Shown in pieces: positions 37,963 to 38,410 of a stretch of 38,410 nucleotides of DNA. Position 1 is the first letter of the stretch; the number at the start of each line of letters is the position of its first letter. A program made the position numbers and the translations under genes. Source of the stretch: Hyphomicrobium sp. (lineage in GTDB: Bacteria > Pseudomonadota > Alphaproteobacteria > Rhizobiales > Hyphomicrobiaceae); contig JASBSU010000034.1 in the NCBI GenBank assembly GCA_030148725.1, forward strand, positions 1-38,410, given 5' to 3'. Under the pieces are notes generated by a model. It did no database searches. It was given only the letters and a program-made list of their open reading frames with translations, and was not told where the DNA came from.

Positions 37963-37992
37963 CCCGCCGGCCACCAGGCGGCGACCGGCGGG
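37963..37992. terminator. Hairpin between convergent island genes
   Basis: CCCGCCGG (37963) pairs with CCGGCGGG (37985) across a 14-base loop, between the ends of the 37650 and 38002 genes. The T-run is weak. Confidence 0.5.
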
Positions 37993-38001
37993 CATCGCTG
38001 T

Positions 38002-38178
38002 TTAGCGGACAACCATCTTCGTCGCTTTCGCTATCGCTTCGGATTTTGACCATCCACGCGCACTGCACCGCCGACCGTTCGAGCCAACAACGGTCGCCAC
38101 CCAGGGCCCGCTGAAAGTCGAGATCGGCGAGAGGTTATCGTGCTGCGTTTCTACGTGGATGATTTGCACATTGGACAT
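38002..38178 (-). CDS. Small hypothetical island protein
   Basis: 58 residues from ATG 38178, set by AAGGAG about 8 bases upstream; in-frame starts further upstream lack such a site. SNVQIIHVETQHDNLSPIST then GPWVATVVGSNGRRCSARGW and SKSEAIAKATKMVV look like a compact beta-alpha fold. Family not recognised. Confidence 0.6.
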   Translation of the reverse strand: MSNVQIIHVETQHDNLSPISTFSGPWVATVVGSNGRRCSARGWSKSEAIAKATKMVVR

Positions 38179-38410
38179 TGGGAACACTCCTTGATGTTCC
38201 CCCGCCCGGAATGGGAGTCCCGTTAAATTGAACCCTTGCGGCACTTTCATGGCGCCGCCTGTATACACGCCTTCTTCCTTTCCGGCCTTTCTCCCTTTGC
38301 CATGCGGCCTGCTTGTGTCGACAGGTTCGTGCATACGAAGGCGCGCATCCGCAGCGTGGCGCCGATACGATTGCCACCGGCAACATCCTCAAAACACGGC
38401 AGATGATTTT
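38179..38410. other. Terminal segment with no gene recognised
   Basis: I see no convincing start or protein-like frame here. It may hold the upstream region of the 38178 gene or the edge of a gene beyond the window. Confidence 0.4.

Larger units (their letters stand above)
32813..38410. mobile_element. Second integrated element (island), right end outside window
   Basis: It begins at the tRNA-Arg fragment. Its integrase starts 126 bases downstream and reads inward, with an AlpA-like regulator, a toxin-antitoxin pair and small unknown genes. It has none of the prophage palindromes and a looser gene spacing. No second tRNA fragment is seen to 38410, so the far end is outside. Confidence 0.7.

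Noticed and set aside
1-38410. CRISPR array
   Set aside because: The repeated palindromes are kilobases apart and short; no regular repeat-spacer array is present.

Overview
The window is GC-rich bacterial DNA that holds most of a tailed-phage prophage (about 1 to 32863, continuing past the left edge) followed directly by the start of a second integrated element (about 32864 to 38410, continuing past the right edge). The junction is a 51-base 3' fragment of a CCA-encoding tRNA-Arg(CCG) gene. A high-GC gamma- or betaproteobacterial host, perhaps Xanthomonadaceae, is my best guess from the tRNA with encoded CCA, the GC content and the gene types. That is inference only.

The prophage looks podovirus-like, because no tape-measure, tail-sheath or tail-tube genes are visible. 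On the + strand, in order: portal (cut by the window start), a small gene, a tail fibre and a glycine-rich tip protein, a membrane protein, a small conserved phage protein, the scaffold, an Acb2-like cyclic-nucleotide sponge (anti-CBASS family), major capsid, a probable decoration protein, a head protein, an adaptor, a P22 gp10-like tail hub, a GNAT acetyltransferase, three large internal/ejection proteins, two related adhesins with Ig-like repeats, GH108 lysozyme and holin. On the - strand (28693 down to 24040) is a recombination operon: RuvC-like resolvase, dNMP kinase, a stand-alone OmpR-type winged helix, Sak4-like ATPase, DUF669-like protein and a Cas4-like PD-(D/E)XK nuclease. A C1/LexA-like repressor (28792 to 29556, + strand) is divergent from this operon across overlapping promoters. 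A second - strand early block (32613 to 29723) encodes a zinc-finger/HNH-like protein, a lipoprotein, a small membrane protein and a membrane-anchored winged-helix protein.

The most unusual signal is a dispersed palindrome, CAGTAA-(6 to 8 bases)-TTACTG/TTACCG, found 13 times across the prophage and not at all in the 5.5 kb beyond the attachment site. Many copies sit on stop codons, ribosome-binding sites or start regions, the placement known for mycobacteriophage L5 stoperators. Separately, a shared promoter-operator module (TTGACY, a 17-base spacer containing TGKTGCGTT, and a TAC-type -10 in two of the three copies) occurs at the repressor, upstream of the dNMP kinase and upstream of the right early block. 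Other regulatory structure includes two hairpins with covarying outer stems (5376 and 9224), a family of late promoters and several intrinsic terminators.

The right-hand element carries its own tyrosine integrase next to the tRNA fragment, an AlpA-like regulator, two paralogous genes of unknown function, a PIN-domain toxin with a DNA-binding antitoxin preceded by direct repeats, and small hypothetical genes.
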